From: DAOPJM01 sp035399665
GTDB lineage: Bacteria; Bacillota; Clostridia; Christensenellales; CAG-138
DNA length: 64,000 nt
Assembly: GCA_035399665.1 (NCBI GenBank)
Contig: DAOPJM010000008.1
Coordinates: 3,232 to 67,231 of the forward strand
Direction of reading: 5' to 3'
Shown here piece by piece: positions 8,498 through 17,677 of this stretch (its first letter is position 1; each line of letters opens with the position of its first letter). The notes under the pieces are model-generated. The model saw nothing but the letters and a program-made list of their open reading frames with translations, did no database searches and had not been told where the DNA came from. A program made the position numbers and the translations under genes.

Positions 8498-8547
8498 GCG
8501 AAATTGTTATGAACTTTGTATGAAACAAGTGGTTGTGGTCTTTGTAT

Positions 8548-8647
8548 NNNNNNNNNNNNNNNNNNNNNNNNNNNNNNNNNNNNNNNNNNNNNNNNNNNNN
8601 NNNNNNNNNNNNNNNNNNNNNNNNNNNNNNNNNNNNNNNNNNNNNNN
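8548..8647. other. Assembly gap of 100 N flanked by a duplicated 25-mer
   Basis: Bases 8523-8547 and 8648-8672 are identical, and CTTTGTATGAAAC recurs beside them. This suggests overlapping contig ends or a short tandem repeat. Confidence 0.85.
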
Positions 8648-8758
8648 AAACAAGTGGTTGTGGTCTTTGTATGAAACCCGCGCCTTATAATGAATACACA
8701 GCGTATTTAAAACTACCCCCACTCTATAATCTCCCCGCTCCACCGAATCCACCCCCGC

Positions 8759-8922
8759 TGTCATCCTGAGGAGCGGCGCGACGAAGGATCTTGAAACAAG
8801 CTTGTGGGGAAAAGGGGCGCTCCCGCGCGGGATTCCCGCCGTCATTGGTCATTGTTCCCGCCGTTTGCGCCCCTTGACCTTCATGTTTTCACCAAGATCC
8901 TTCGACTACGCTCAGGATGACA
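8759..8922. repeat. Complete inverted-arm repeat element
   Basis: The left arm TGTCATCCTGAG...GAAGGATCTTG (8759-8793) and the right arm CAAGATCCTTCG...CTCAGGATGACA (8893-8922) enclose a core beginning CTTGTGGGGAAAAGGGGCGC. There is no open frame, so it is a non-autonomous, MITE-like or REP-like element. Confidence 0.85.
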
Positions 8923-8978
8923 AGGAAGTTATAGCCGCTCTATAAGCCTATCCGGTATTCGCAAATCCACCCCCCGAC

Positions 8979-9090
8979 GTCATCCTGAGGAGCAGTAGCG
9001 ACGAAGGATCTTGAAAAAGGCTTGTGGGGAAAAGGGGCGCTCCCGCGCGGGATTCCCGCCGTCATTGGTCATTGTTCCCGCCGTTTGCGG
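8979..9090. repeat. Truncated repeat element (left arm plus core)
   Basis: It begins GTCATCCTGAGGAGC and carries a core nearly identical to the element at 8759-8922, up to CCGTTTGCG. It then stops at the 3' end of the symporter gene, with no right arm. Confidence 0.85.
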
Positions 9091-9092
9091 TA

Positions 9093-10433
9093 TTACTTCT
9101 CGTGGTAAAGCGACTTTTCATAGCGGCGTGTGCTTTGCGCCACCACAGGAGCGAGCAGCACAAGCCCGATAAGGTTTGGCAGACAGGTCAAGACGTTGGC
9201 TACATCGGCGAACTGCCAAACCGCGTCAACCTCAAGTATAGAGCCAAACAATATCAGCATGGGAAAGAGCGGAGCCAAAAGCGCGCAGATATGCGGCTTA
9301 AAGAGGTGCTTTGCAAGTATGTTCACATAGTTGCTCCACGCAAGTATGGTGGTGAACCCGAATGCAGCCACTAAAAAGGCGATGATATACGTCCCCATCC
9401 TGCCAAACGCACTCTGCCAAGCGTAGGCCACGGCCGCAATGCCCAAAGGACAGGCCTCGCCGCGATAGCTCACGAGCAGAGCAAGGGCGGTGAGCGTACA
9501 CAGCACGCTTGTGTCCATAAACACCTCGAATATGCCCAGCATACCCTGACGAACAGGCTCCTTTTCGGATGACGTGGCGTGAGCTAAGGGGCTTACGCCA
9601 AGGCCCGCTTCGTTGCTGAATACGCCGCGGCCTACACCTTGGCGCAACGCGGCGGAGATGCCATAACCCGCAGCCCCGCCCGCCGCGGCCGTGGCGGAGA
9701 ACGCGCCCTTGAGCATAGCGGCGAGGGCGGGCAGCAGCGCGTCAGCGTTTAGTATCATTATATATAGGGCTGTCCCTATATAGACAAGGCAGAGTATGGG
9801 CATGAGCGTTCCCGACAGGCGTGTAAAGCCGCGCATTCCACGGTTCGACAGCAGTACGCACAGGAGCGCCATAAACGCGCCCACAGCCAGCGGGGGCACA
9901 TTTGGGAGCGCCAATGTCACGGCCGCCGCCGCCGTGTTGCTCTGCACCATATTGCCCATCAAAAGACCTGTTACAAGGGCAAGCGCTGTGAATACGGGGG
10001 CAAGGACGCGCCCGAATCGCGCCTTACGCAGGTAAAGCGACGCACCGCCCTCGCCGTTTTTACGGAAGGTCAGGGCAAGGACTATTTCGGAGAACTTTAT
10101 CGCCATCCCCACAAGCGAGGACAGCCACATCCACAGCACCGCGCCCGCCCCGCCGAGGCTGACGGCGCAGGCGACGCCCGCCATATTGCCCGTGCCTATC
10201 GTTCCGGAAAGCGCGGCGAAGGCCGCTTTGAGCGGGTTCTCTCCCAAAGCGGAGCGCGGAGCGCGCAAGGGGTCAATCAGGGAGACGCGCAGCCATAGAC
10301 CTATTCTTCTGAACTGGAAAAAGCGTATGCGAAAGCAGAGGTACAGCCCGACTATGAGAATAAGCCATGACATGAGCCTCAGGGCGCCCGTTTGGATCTG
10401 CGCGGGCAGGCTTAAAGCGGCGAACGAATACAT
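9093..10433 (-). CDS. Sodium:alanine symporter (AGCS family)
   Basis: This 446-residue membrane protein has about 10-11 hydrophobic segments and belongs to the alanine/glycine:cation symporter family, which imports small amino acids with Na+. The family signature ALSGTIGTGNMAGVA occurs near residue 75, and a second conserved block is RGVFSNEAGLGVSPLAHA near 270. It is close to full family length. The ribosome site before the ATG at 10433 is weak, and the ATG at 10373 is a possible alternative that would shorten a short hydrophobic lead. Its 3' end directly touches a truncated repeat. Which amino acid it carries cannot be told. Confidence 0.88.
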   Translation of the reverse strand: MYSFAALSLPAQIQTGALRLMSWLILIVGLYLCFRIRFFQFRRIGLWLRVSLIDPLRAPRSALGENPLKAAFAALSGTIGTGNMAGVACAVSLGGAGAVLWMWLSSLVGMAIKFSEIVLALTFRKNGEGGASLYLRKARFGRVLAPVFTALALVTGLLMGNMVQSNTAAAAVTLALPNVPPLAVGAFMALLCVLLSNRGMRGFTRLSGTLMPILCLVYIGTALYIMILNADALLPALAAMLKGAFSATAAAGGAAGYGISAALRQGVGRGVFSNEAGLGVSPLAHATSSEKEPVRQGMLGIFEVFMDTSVLCTLTALALLVSYRGEACPLGIAAVAYAWQSAFGRMGTYIIAFLVAAFGFTTILAWSNYVNILAKHLFKPHICALLAPLFPMLILFGSILEVDAVWQFADVANVLTCLPNLIGLVLLAPVVAQSTRRYEKSLYHEK

Positions 10434-10508
10434 GAGAAATTTTACGCGAGGGGAAGGAAAAACATGAAATAATCGCGATTTACAGCAAAAATTTTTACAA
10501 TAAATGTG

Positions 10509-10537
10509 TTGACATTCGTAATTACATGATGTATATT
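10509..10537 (+). promoter_or_regulatory. Promoter of the tRNA cluster
   Basis: Perfect TTGACA, a 17-base spacer and TATATT, ending 32 bases before the first tRNA. It should drive all seven tRNA genes. Confidence 0.85.
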
Positions 10538-10569
10538 AGTCAAGTCGCGAAAAGTCGTGTCGCTTTGTT

Positions 10570-10646
10570 CGGGGTGTAGCGCAGTCCGGTAGCGCACGTG
10601 CTTTGGGAGCATGGGGCCGGAGGTTCAAATCCTCTCACCCCGACCA
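10570..10646 (+). tRNA. tRNA-Pro (TGG)
   Basis: Acceptor CGGGGTG pairs with CACCCCG, the anticodon loop is TTTGGGA (TGG), and CCA is encoded. Confidence 0.95.
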
Positions 10647-10656
10647 CAAAAGTAAT

Positions 10657-10731
10657 GGCCCCTTGGTCAAGCGGTCAAGACATCGCCCTTTCACGGCGGT
10701 AACGGGAGTTCGATTCTCCCAGGGGTCACCA
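10657..10731 (+). tRNA. tRNA-Glu (TTC)
   Basis: Acceptor GGCCCCT pairs with AGGGGTC (one G-U). The anticodon loop CTTTCAC gives TTC, and CCA is encoded. Confidence 0.95.
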
Positions 10732-10736
10732 AGCTT

Positions 10737-10813
10737 GGGCCTTTAGCTCAGTTGGTCAGAGCGGTCGGCTCATAACCGATTGGTCCGGGGTTCGAGTCCC
10801 TGAAGGCCCACCA
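10737..10813 (+). tRNA. tRNA with CAT anticodon (elongator Met, possibly Ile2)
   Basis: Acceptor GGGCCTT pairs fully with AAGGCCC, so it is not the initiator, which has an unpaired 1:72. The loop CTCATAA gives CAT, and CCA is encoded. A CAT tRNA can also be the lysidine-modified isoleucine tRNA; the two cannot be told apart by eye. Confidence 0.9.
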
Positions 10814-10833
10814 AGTTCGCGGCACTGGAGCAC

Positions 10834-10910
10834 GGCCCGGTAGTTCAGTTGGTTAGAATGCCAGCCTGTCACGCTGGAGGTCAGGGGTTCGAGCCCCCTC
10901 CGGGTCGCCA
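10834..10910 (+). tRNA. tRNA-Asp (GTC)
   Basis: Acceptor GGCCCGG with CCGGGTC, loop CTGTCAC with anticodon GTC, and encoded CCA. Confidence 0.95.
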
Positions 10911-10933
10911 TTTCTCCAAAGGTGCTGCGCCTT

Positions 10934-11009
10934 GCCGGTGTAGCTCAATTGGCAGAGCAGCTGATTTGTAATCAGCAGGTTGAAGGTTCGAGTCCCTTCA
11001 CCGGCTCCA
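10934..11009 (+). tRNA. tRNA-Thr (TGT)
   Basis: Acceptor GCCGGTG with CACCGGC, loop TTTGTAA with anticodon TGT, and encoded CCA. Confidence 0.95.
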
Positions 11010-11039
11010 TTGACAACAAAATAGTGATATATTTTTCGT

Positions 11040-11124
11040 GGGTAGGTTCCCGAGCGGCCAAAGGGAGCGGACTGTAAATCCGTTGTCACAGACTACGATG
11101 GTTCGAATCCATCCCTGCCCACCA
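11040..11124 (+). tRNA. tRNA-Tyr (GTA)
   Basis: Acceptor GGGTAGG with CCTGCCC, a long variable arm as expected for Tyr, loop CTGTAAA with anticodon GTA, and encoded CCA. Confidence 0.95.
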
Positions 11125-11129
11125 AAATT

Positions 11130-11216
11130 GCGGGAATGGCGGAATTGGCAGACGCGCACGGTTCAGGTCCGTGTGGGGTCACTCCCATGCAGGTTCAACT
11201 CCTGTTTCCCGCACCA
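11130..11216 (+). tRNA. tRNA-Leu (CAG)
   Basis: Acceptor GCGGGAA with TTCCCGC, a long variable arm, stem CACGG/CCGTG around TTCAGGT with anticodon CAG, and encoded CCA. Confidence 0.95.
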
Positions 11217-11225
11217 AAGAGATAA

Positions 11226-11255
11226 AGTCGCATGACAGTGCGGCTTTTTCTTTTT
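11226..11255 (+). terminator. Terminator of the tRNA cluster
   Basis: AGTCGCA pairs with TGCGGCT (one G-U) around a 6-base loop, followed by TTTTTCTTTTT, 10 bases after tRNA-Leu. Confidence 0.85.
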
Positions 11256-11293
11256 GTTTTTCTCTCCTCTCTGCCCACCCTCAAGTGATTTTT

Positions 11294-11453
11294 TCATCCT
11301 GAGGAGCGGCAGTTGAAGGATCTTAAAAAGGCTTGTGGGGAAAAGAGGCGCTCCCGCGTGTGATTCCCGCCGTCATTGGTCATTGTTCCGCCGCGTACGT
11401 CTCTTGACTTATTGAGTTTTCACCAAGATCCTTCGGCTTCGCTCAGGATGACA
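11294..11453. repeat. Complete inverted-arm repeat element
   Basis: Left arm TCATCCTGAGGAGCGG...GAAGGATCTT, a core like that at 8.8 kb (GCTTGTGGGGAAAAGAGGCGCTCCC), and right arm CAAGATCCTTCGGCTTCGCTCAGGATGACA. It lies between the tRNA cluster and the S10 promoter. Confidence 0.85.
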
Positions 11454-11672
11454 GCGGGGGAGTATGGCGACCATGATTCGGAAGCTGAAGGACAAGCTCT
11501 GCAATTACTATGACACACAAAGCAGCCTTTCACCATTCACCTTTGCCCTTAGTCCCGCCCCGTGCATACCATTATTGCACCACCATGCCGGATAATCCCG
11601 TAATCACCCGTTTTCTCGTCTTTTTTTGCCCTTGCATGAGGAAAATATATTTTCATTGCCAGCAAAAAAAGC

Positions 11673-11701
11673 TTGCAATTATTCTTCCGTCCATGTAAAA
11701 T
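11673..11701 (+). promoter_or_regulatory. Promoter of the S10-spc-alpha superoperon
   Basis: TTGCAA, a 17-base spacer and TAAAAT with an upstream TG, with A/T-rich tracts just upstream (ATATATTTTC, AAAAAAA). This is a strong vegetative promoter about 230 bases ahead of rpsJ. Confidence 0.8.
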
Positions 11702-11929
11702 AACAACGTTCGCGCTATAGGTATGCCTATATCGCAGGGCTTTTCGGGAGGTTGCCGTTTGCCACGGGTAATTCTCGAAGGGTCGGACGTCCCTAAAGCA
11801 GGGACGGGGCAAAAATAGCGGACGGGAGACCATGAACCATACAGCCTGAGCGGCTGTTAAAAAATTGGTAATGGAAACACTCGGCTCTGTGTACTGCCCA
11901 CAAAAACTATAGGAGGAAAGAAAACTAAT
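11702..11929 (+). promoter_or_regulatory. Structured leader RNA of the S10 operon
   Basis: About 220 untranslated bases precede rpsJ. Visible hairpins are TATAGG-tatg-CCTATA (11716-11731), GTCCC-taaagca-GGGAC (11789-11805) and ACAGCC-tgagc-GGCTGT (11841-11857), the last followed by an A-rich run. Long S10 leaders in other bacteria carry ribosomal-protein autoregulation (L4 in Gammaproteobacteria). Such a role here is inference; no known family was matched. Confidence 0.5.
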
Positions 11930-12238
11930 ATGGCAACCCAAAGAATTCGTATCAAACTCAAGGCTTACGAGAATGAACTGATCGACCGCAGCGCCGAGAG
12001 GATCGTCGAGACCGCCAAGAGAACGGGCGCACAGGTTTCCGGCCCGATCCCTCTGCCGACCGAGAAGGAGATTGTTACCATCCTTCGCGCAACGCACAAG
12101 TACAAAGACTCTCGCGAGCAATTTGAGATGCGCACCCACAAGCGTCTGATCGACATCCTCCAGCCGTCCGCCAAGACCGTTGACGCGCTGATGAAGCTCG
12201 ATCTGCCTGCGGGCGTTGATATCGAGATCAAACTGTAA
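11930..12238 (+). CDS. rpsJ: 30S ribosomal protein S10
   Basis: This 102-residue protein is standard S10 throughout ([16 protein letters not shown]...). It is a small-subunit head protein and also the NusE antitermination factor. It is the first gene of the superoperon; the ATG follows AGGAGG at a spacing of about 11. The upstream str genes (rpsL, rpsG, fusA, tuf) are not adjacent here; tRNAs are instead. Confidence 0.98.
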   Translation: MATQRIRIKLKAYENELIDRSAERIVETAKRTGAQVSGPIPLPTEKEIVTILRATHKYKDSREQFEMRTHKRLIDILQPSAKTVDALMKLDLPAGVDIEIKL

Positions 12239-12260
12239 TTCAACCGGAGGTATGAACCAA

Positions 12261-12887
12261 ATGAAAAAAGCCATTTTGGGCAAAAAGGTCGGTATGACGC
12301 AGCTTTTCTTAGCTGACGGTACCATGATCCCCGTCACAGTCGTCAAAGCCGGTCCGTGCCCCGTAGTCCAAAAGAAAACCGTAGCCCACGAGGGTTACGA
12401 CGCTGTCCAGCTCGGTTTTGACGAGCTGAGAGAAAAGCTTGCGAACAAGCCTCGCAAAGGTCACTTTGCAAAGGCCGGCGTGAAGCCCATGCGCTACCTT
12501 AGGGAGCTGAAGCTCGATGATACCGCTGCTCTTGAAGTAGGTCAGGTCATCAAGGCCGACGTTTTCGCGGTAGGCGATAAGGTTGACGTCACCGGCACCA
12601 GCAAGGGCAAGGGCTTTGAGGGCAACATCAAGCGTTGGAATCAGGCCCGCGGCAGAAAGACCCACGGTTCCCATTCCTATCGTGTTCCCGGCTCCATGGG
12701 CGCATGCACCTATCCCGGTGAGGTCTTCAAGACCAAGCGTCTCCCCGGTCATATGGGAAGCGAACGCATCACCATTCAGAATCTTGAGATCGTCCGCGTT
12801 GACGCAGAGCGCAATCTGCTGCTTGTCAAGGGTGCGATCCCCGGCGCCAAGGGCGGTCTTGTGATCGTCAAGAGCACCGTAAAGTAA
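12261..12887 (+). CDS. rplC: 50S ribosomal protein L3
   Basis: This 208-residue early-assembly protein of the 50S subunit binds near the peptidyl transferase centre. The start is taken at ATG 12261 ([16 protein letters not shown]), 10 bases after CGGAGG. The ATG at 12252 is only one base from that site and is less likely. The conserved loop with [18 protein letters not shown] is intact. Confidence 0.97.
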   Translation: MKKAILGKKVGMTQLFLADGTMIPVTVVKAGPCPVVQKKTVAHEGYDAVQLGFDELREKLANKPRKGHFAKAGVKPMRYLRELKLDDTAALEVGQVIKADVFAVGDKVDVTGTSKGKGFEGNIKRWNQARGRKTHGSHSYRVPGSMGACTYPGEVFKTKRLPGHMGSERITIQNLEIVRVDAERNLLLVKGAIPGAKGGLVIVKSTVK

Positions 12888-12897
12888 GGAGGAAAAC

Positions 12898-13518
12898 ATG
12901 CCTACAGTACAGTTACACGACATTACCGGTCAGGTAATAGGCGATATCGAGCTTTCCGAAAACACCTTCGGTCAGCCTGTAAACACTCATGCGCTGCACG
13001 CTGTCGTAGTGGCTCATCTTGCGAATTGCCGTCAGGGCACGCAGAGCGCACTCACCCGCAGCGAAGTATCCGGCGGCGGCAAGAAGCCCTATCGTCAGAA
13101 GGGTACCGGCCGTGCGCGTCAGGGTTCCACCCGTTCTCCCCAGTGGAGACACGGCGGCGTCGTTTTTGCTCCCAAGCCCCGCGACTATTCCATGCAGGTC
13201 AACAAGAAGCTGCGCAGGCTCGCGATGAAGTCCGCGCTGTCCTCCAAGGTTGAGGAGAATGAAGTAATCGTCTTTGACGAGCTGAACCTCTCCGAAGCCA
13301 AGACCCGCGAGATGGTCAAGGTCTTAAAGGCTGTCGAGTGTGACAACGCGCTCGTCGTCCTTGCAGGCGGAGATCCCGTTGTAGAGCGCGCAAGCTCCAA
13401 CATCCCCGGCGTCAAGACCACCAGAGTGGGAACGCTCAGCGTTTATGAGATACTCAAGTACAAGAAGCTGATCCTCACCAAGGAATCGGCACAGAAAATC
13501 GAGGAGGTGTACGTTTGA
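12898..13518 (+). CDS. rplD: 50S ribosomal protein L4
   Basis: This 206-residue protein is an L4 of normal length. It contains the extended tunnel loop (GGGKKPYRQKGTGRARQGS) that lines the exit tunnel and is the site of macrolide-resistance changes. Its stop codon overlaps the rplW start (TGATG). Confidence 0.97.
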   Translation: MPTVQLHDITGQVIGDIELSENTFGQPVNTHALHAVVVAHLANCRQGTQSALTRSEVSGGGKKPYRQKGTGRARQGSTRSPQWRHGGVVFAPKPRDYSMQVNKKLRRLAMKSALSSKVEENEVIVFDELNLSEAKTREMVKVLKAVECDNALVVLAGGDPVVERASSNIPGVKTTRVGTLSVYEILKYKKLILTKESAQKIEEVYV

Positions 13519-13814
13519 TGAAAAGCGCATACGACATCATCAAGGCGCCGATCCTGACCGAAAAATCCTATGACCACATCGGCAACAAGACCTACACCTT
13601 TGAAGTAGCAACCGATGCCAACAAGGTCGAAATCCGCAAGGCTATCGAGGAGATCTTCGGCGTAAAGGTCAAGAGCGTCAACACGATAAACAGACAGGGT
13701 AAACTCAAGCGTCAGGGTCGCTACGAGGGCCGCAGGGCGTCCACCAAGAAGGCTTACATCACTTTGGCGGAAGGCTCGAAGGGCATCGAAATGTTCGACG
13801 GCATCGCGCAGTAA
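13518..13814 (+). CDS. rplW: 50S ribosomal protein L23
   Basis: This 98-residue protein sits at the exit-tunnel mouth and is a docking site for trigger factor and SRP. The true start is the ATG at 13518, overlapping the rplD stop by one base; a TTG three bases earlier is not needed. GGAGGT lies at a spacing of about 9. Confidence 0.97.
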   Translation: MKSAYDIIKAPILTEKSYDHIGNKTYTFEVATDANKVEIRKAIEEIFGVKVKSVNTINRQGKLKRQGRYEGRRASTKKAYITLAEGSKGIEMFDGIAQ

Positions 13815-13825
13815 GGAGAGAGCAA

Positions 13826-14659
13826 ATGGCTATTCGCAAGATCAACCCCACCACGCCCGGTCAGCGTTTTATGACGGTCTCCGCTTTCGAGGAGATCACC
13901 AAGACCACTCCCGAAAAGTCCCTCACCACTGACCTTAGAGGCAGAGGCGGCAGGAACTTCTCCGGCAGGATCACCGTTCGTCATCAGGGCGGCGGCGCAA
14001 AGAGGAAGTACCGTGTAATCGACTTCAAGCGCAACAAGGACGACGTCCCCGCGAAAGTCGCAGCCATCGAGTATGACCCCAACCGCTCGGCCAACATCGC
14101 GCTGCTCCACTATCTGGACGGCGAGAAGCGCTACATCGTGGCTCCTCTCGGCCTCAAGGTCGGCGACAGCGTAGTCTCCGGCGAGAAGGCGGACATCAAG
14201 GTCGGCAACGCGCTTGAGATTCGCAACATCCCCGTAGGCACCATGATCCACTGCATAGAGCTTAAGCCCGGCAAGGGCGCGCAGCTCGTCCGCTCCGCGG
14301 GCAACGCCGCACAGCTCATGGCCAAGGATTCCAAGTACGCTCAGGTACGTCTTCCCAGCGGCGAGGTTCGCCTGATCCCCATGGGCGCCAAGGCTACCAT
14401 CGGTCAGGTCGGCAATCTGGATCACCAGAACATCATGATCGGCAAAGCCGGCAGGACCCGTCACATGGGCATCCGTCCTACGGTCCGCGGTTCCGTCATG
14501 AATCCCTGCGATCACCCGCACGGCGGCGGCGAGGGCAAGAGCCCGATCGGCCGTTCCGGCCCTGTCACTCCCTGGGGTAAGCCCGCACTCGGCTACAAGA
14601 CCAGGAAGCACAAGAATCGCAGCAACAAGTTCATCATCCACCGCAAGAACGATAAGTAA
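13826..14659 (+). CDS. rplB: 50S ribosomal protein L2
   Basis: This 277-residue L2 is full length. The conserved C-terminal [14 protein letters not shown] segment with the essential His is present. It is needed for subunit association and peptidyl transferase assembly. It lies between rplW and rpsS in the usual order. Confidence 0.98.
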   Translation: MAIRKINPTTPGQRFMTVSAFEEITKTTPEKSLTTDLRGRGGRNFSGRITVRHQGGGAKRKYRVIDFKRNKDDVPAKVAAIEYDPNRSANIALLHYLDGEKRYIVAPLGLKVGDSVVSGEKADIKVGNALEIRNIPVGTMIHCIELKPGKGAQLVRSAGNAAQLMAKDSKYAQVRLPSGEVRLIPMGAKATIGQVGNLDHQNIMIGKAGRTRHMGIRPTVRGSVMNPCDHPHGGGEGKSPIGRSGPVTPWGKPALGYKTRKHKNRSNKFIIHRKNDK

Positions 14660-14682
14660 TAGGGAAGAAAGGAGCAATCACA

Positions 14683-14964
14683 ATGAGCAGATCGATAAAG
14701 AAAGGCCCGTTCGTAGAGGAGCGTCTTTTCAACCGCGTTCAGCTAATGAACGAAAGCGGCAAAAAGACAGTGGTAAAGACCTGGTCGCGTTCATCCACCA
14801 TCTTCCCCGACTTCGTGGGACACACCATCGCTGTGCATGACGGAAGGAAGCACGTTCCCGTATACATCACCGAAGAGATGGTAGGTCACAAGCTGGGCGA
14901 GTTCGCCCCCACCCGCACCTTCAGAGGACACAGAAGTTCCGAGAAGAGCAGCGGAGCCAAGTAA
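14683..14964 (+). CDS. rpsS: 30S ribosomal protein S19
   Basis: This 93-residue small-subunit head protein contacts S13 and the A-site finger. It starts [13 protein letters not shown], and the order rplB-rpsS-rplV is canonical. A good AAAGGAG site precedes it. Confidence 0.98.
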   Translation: MSRSIKKGPFVEERLFNRVQLMNESGKKTVVKTWSRSSTIFPDFVGHTIAVHDGRKHVPVYITEEMVGHKLGEFAPTRTFRGHRSSEKSSGAK

Positions 14965-14975
14965 GGAGGAAAAGC

Positions 14976-15362
14976 ATGGCAACCAGAAGCAAGGAAAAAG
15001 CAGCGGCTCGCCGCGAGAGTGCCGAGAAGAGGCCTCACGCAACAGCCAAATATATCAGAATCTCCGCACGCAAGGTTAAGATCGTCATCGACCTTATCCG
15101 CGGCAAGAGCGTCAAGGAAGCCAGAGCAATCCTGCTCTACTGCCCCAAGTCCGCTGCCGAGCCGGTCAGCAAGCTCTTGAACTCCGCAGTCGCCAACGCC
15201 GAGAACAATCTCGACCTCAACAGCGACAACCTCTACATCGCAGAGATTTATGCAAACCAGGGACCGACGCTCATGCGTTTCCGTCCCAGATCGCGTGGTT
15301 CCGCCTCCAGGATAAGGAAGCGCACAAGCCACATCAGCATCGTCTTGGATCAGGTCAAGTAA
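14976..15362 (+). CDS. rplV: 50S ribosomal protein L22
   Basis: This 128-residue protein has a beta hairpin that lines the exit tunnel; the hairpin tip segment [17 protein letters not shown] is present. A short extra N-terminal stretch rich in Ala, Arg and Glu precedes the usual start of homology ([12 protein letters not shown]), making it about 15 residues longer than E. coli L22. Confidence 0.97.
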   Translation: MATRSKEKAAARRESAEKRPHATAKYIRISARKVKIVIDLIRGKSVKEARAILLYCPKSAAEPVSKLLNSAVANAENNLDLNSDNLYIAEIYANQGPTLMRFRPRSRGSASRIRKRTSHISIVLDQVK

Positions 15363-15372
15363 GGAGGACATT

Positions 15373-16026
15373 ATGGGACAGAAAGTTAATCCGAACGGTT
15401 TCCGCGTAGGCGTCATTCGTGACTGGAACACCCGCTGGTATGCCTCCAAGAAGGATTTCTCCGATTTCCTGATCGAGGACCGCAAGATTCGCGACTTCGT
15501 CAAGTCGAAGCATTATGAGGCGTCCATCTCCCGCATCGAGATCGAGCGCGCTGCCGGCAAGGTTTCCGTCAGCATCTACACCGCTCGTCCCGGTATGCTC
15601 ATCGGCAAGGGCGGCGCAGGCATCGAGGTCATCAAGAGCGAGATTGCCGAGCTTATCGGCAAGCCCGTGTATGTAAACATCATGGAAGTCCGTGATGCGG
15701 AGGCCGATGCTCAGCTCGTAGCCGAGAACATCGCAGCCCAGATCGAGAAGCGTATCAGCTTCCGCAGGGCAATGAAGCAGGCGATGCAGCGCTCCATGCA
15801 GAAGCCGGGCGTAAAGGGCATTAAGCTCATTTGCGGCGGCAGACTGGGCGGCGCAGAAATCGCAAGAACCGAAGGCTATCACGACGGTTCCATCCCCCTG
15901 CAGACCATCCGCGCCGACATTCAGTACGGTTTCGCCGAGGCACACACCACCTACGGCAGAATCGGCGTCAAGGTCTGGATTTACAAGGGCGAAGTCCTTG
16001 GTAAGCGCAAAGAAGGAGGCAAGTAA
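15373..16026 (+). CDS. rpsC: 30S ribosomal protein S3
   Basis: This 217-residue protein has the N-terminal KH domain motif [14 protein letters not shown] and the C-terminal S3 domain. It forms the mRNA entry channel with S4 and S5 and contributes to helicase activity. It starts [13 protein letters not shown] after AAGGAGG. Confidence 0.98.
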   Translation: MGQKVNPNGFRVGVIRDWNTRWYASKKDFSDFLIEDRKIRDFVKSKHYEASISRIEIERAAGKVSVSIYTARPGMLIGKGGAGIEVIKSEIAELIGKPVYVNIMEVRDAEADAQLVAENIAAQIEKRISFRRAMKQAMQRSMQKPGVKGIKLICGGRLGGAEIARTEGYHDGSIPLQTIRADIQYGFAEAHTTYGRIGVKVWIYKGEVLGKRKEGGK

Positions 16027-16028
16027 TC

Positions 16029-16463
16029 ATGTTAATGCCTAAGAGAGTTAAGAGGCGCAGGGTTTTCCGCGGAAGGATGAAGGGCAGCGCCCATCGCGGC
16101 AACACCATCACCTACGGCGATTTTGGCCTTGTAGCCTGTGAGCCCAAGTGGGTCACCAGCAATCAGATTGAGGCCGCTCGTGTCGCCATGACGCGTTACA
16201 TCAAGCGTACCGGTCAGGTCTGGATAAAGATATTCCCCGACAAGCCCGTGACCGAGAAGCCCGCCGAGACCCGAATGGGTTCGGGCAAAGGTTCACCCGA
16301 GTACTGGGTAGCGGTCGTAAAGCCCGGCAGAGTAATGTTCGAGATTGGCGGAGTCGATGACGAAACCGCGAAGGAAGCTCTGCGTCTGGCAATGCACAAG
16401 CTGCCGCTCAAGAGCAAAATTGTGAAGCGCGAAGCCGCGGCACAGGAAGGAGCAGAACAATGA
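16029..16463 (+). CDS. rplP: 50S ribosomal protein L16
   Basis: This 144-residue protein is near the A-site tRNA elbow. The start at 16029 gives [11 protein letters not shown], matching the MLxPKR start of the family and lying 10 bases after GGAGG; the second ATG at 16035 is less likely. Its end overlaps rpmC (ATGA). Confidence 0.97.
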   Translation: MLMPKRVKRRRVFRGRMKGSAHRGNTITYGDFGLVACEPKWVTSNQIEAARVAMTRYIKRTGQVWIKIFPDKPVTEKPAETRMGSGKGSPEYWVAVVKPGRVMFEIGGVDDETAKEALRLAMHKLPLKSKIVKREAAAQEGAEQ

Positions 16464-16657
16464 AAGCAGACAAGTTTAGAGAGATGACAGCCGATGAGCT
16501 GCTGGCTCAGGAAAAGGATCTGAAAGCCGAATTGTTCAACCTCCGCTTCCAGTCCGTCACCGGTCAGATCACCAATCATAACCGTATCACGGATTGCAAA
16601 AGGGACATCGCGAGGATCAAGACCATTCTTCGTCAGCGCGAAATGACTGCCGAATAA
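16460..16657 (+). CDS. rpmC: 50S ribosomal protein L29
   Basis: This 65-residue, mostly helical protein is at the exit-tunnel rim next to L23 and contributes to the docking platform for nascent-chain factors. Its start overlaps the L16 stop by 4 bases, with AAGGAG inside the L16 end. Confidence 0.97.
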   Translation: MKADKFREMTADELLAQEKDLKAELFNLRFQSVTGQITNHNRITDCKRDIARIKTILRQREMTAE

Positions 16658-16667
16658 GGAGGACAAC

Positions 16668-16925
16668 ATGGAAGAAAGAGGTTACAGGAAGACCCGCATC
16701 GGCGTCGTGGTAAGCGACAAGATGGATAAGACTATCGTAGTTGCCATCAAGACCAAAATCCGTCATCCCTTGTACGGCAAGATGGTCAACCGCACTCATA
16801 AGTTCAAGGCTCATGACGAGGAGAACCAGTGCGGTATCGGCGATACAGTGAAGATTATGGAAACTCGCCCGATTTCCAAGGACAAGAGATGGCGCCTTGT
16901 TGAGATCGTCGAGAAGGCCAAGTAA
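16668..16925 (+). CDS. rpsQ: 30S ribosomal protein S17
   Basis: This 85-residue OB-fold primary 16S rRNA binding protein has the conserved [11 protein letters not shown] and HPLYGKMV segments. Confidence 0.97.
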   Translation: MEERGYRKTRIGVVVSDKMDKTIVVAIKTKIRHPLYGKMVNRTHKFKAHDEENQCGIGDTVKIMETRPISKDKRWRLVEIVEKAK

Positions 16926-16939
16926 GAGGAGGGAAGATT

Positions 16940-17308
16940 ATGATTCAGCCTCAAACCCGCTTAAAGGTTGCAGATAACAGCGGCGCCAAAGAAATCATGT
17001 GCATCAGGGTTCTCGGCGGCTCCAAAGTAAAGTTTGCAGGAATCGGCGACGTCATCGTCGCGGCAGTCAAGACCGCGACTCCGGGCGGCACCGTTAAGAA
17101 GAAGGACGTAGTCAAGGCGGTCGTAGTTCGCACCGTATCCGAAACGTCCCGTCCAGATGGCAGCCACATCCGCTTTGACGACAACGCGGCGGTCATCATC
17201 AACGACCAGAAACAGCCCCGCGGCACCCGTATCTTCGGGCCGGTCGCACGAGAGCTTCGCGAGAAGGATTACATGAAGATTATCTCGCTTGCCCCCGAAG
17301 TGCTGTAA
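16940..17308 (+). CDS. rplN: 50S ribosomal protein L14
   Basis: This 122-residue protein starts [27 protein letters not shown], the standard L14 start. It lies at the subunit interface near the factor-binding region and is the docking site of RsfS. Length and order are canonical. Confidence 0.98.
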   Translation: MIQPQTRLKVADNSGAKEIMCIRVLGGSKVKFAGIGDVIVAAVKTATPGGTVKKKDVVKAVVVRTVSETSRPDGSHIRFDDNAAVIINDQKQPRGTRIFGPVARELREKDYMKIISLAPEVL

Positions 17309-17319
17309 GGAGAAGTGAC

Positions 17320-17655
17320 ATGAATAAGATGAATATCAAAAAAGACGACACCGTATACGTCCTCTCCGGAGACTGGCAGTACAGGCATAAGACCGGCAAG
17401 GTTCTCAGTGTCATCCCCGATAAGGAGCAGGTCATTGTACAGGGCATGAACATGAGAATCAAGCATGTCAAGCCCCGCAGGCAGGGAGAGCCGGGCGGCC
17501 GCATAGAGCAGGAAGGCCCCATGCATGTTTCCAACGTAATGCTCGTTTGCCCGTCGTGCAAGAAGCCCACCAGGGTTGCTCACACGATCGTCGAGAAGGA
17601 CGGTAAGCAAAAGAGCGTCCGCACTTGCAAGAAGTGCGGAAAGACCATCGACTAA
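17320..17655 (+). CDS. rplX: 50S ribosomal protein L24
   Basis: This 111-residue protein has an N-terminal KOW domain (KKDDTVYVLSGDWQYRHKTGKVLSV) and a C-terminal CPSCKKPTR...CKKCGKT zinc-ribbon-like pair of CxxC motifs, as in many Bacillota. It is an assembly initiator of the 50S subunit. The first ATG is chosen because AAGGAGAAG precedes it. Confidence 0.97.
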   Translation: MNKMNIKKDDTVYVLSGDWQYRHKTGKVLSVIPDKEQVIVQGMNMRIKHVKPRRQGEPGGRIEQEGPMHVSNVMLVCPSCKKPTRVAHTIVEKDGKQKSVRTCKKCGKTID

Positions 17656-17677
17656 AGCGCGAAAGGAGGAGCTATAA

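Noticed and set aside
8507..8845. ORFs running through the 100-N gap and the repeat
   Set aside because: They are made of N codons and repeat sequence; no real protein is supported. The same applies to frames across the gaps at 4.7 and 51.5 kb.
10737..10813. Initiator tRNA-fMet
   Set aside because: The first acceptor pair is a normal G-C and the anticodon stem lacks the three consecutive G-C pairs of initiators.
13754..14677. Long minus-strand ORF antisense to rplB (307 codons)
   Set aside because: It is a shadow of the highly expressed, GC-rich rplB; the translation shows no family and there is no ribosome site. The same holds for antisense frames at 17672-18511, 19253-20152 and 21642-22571.
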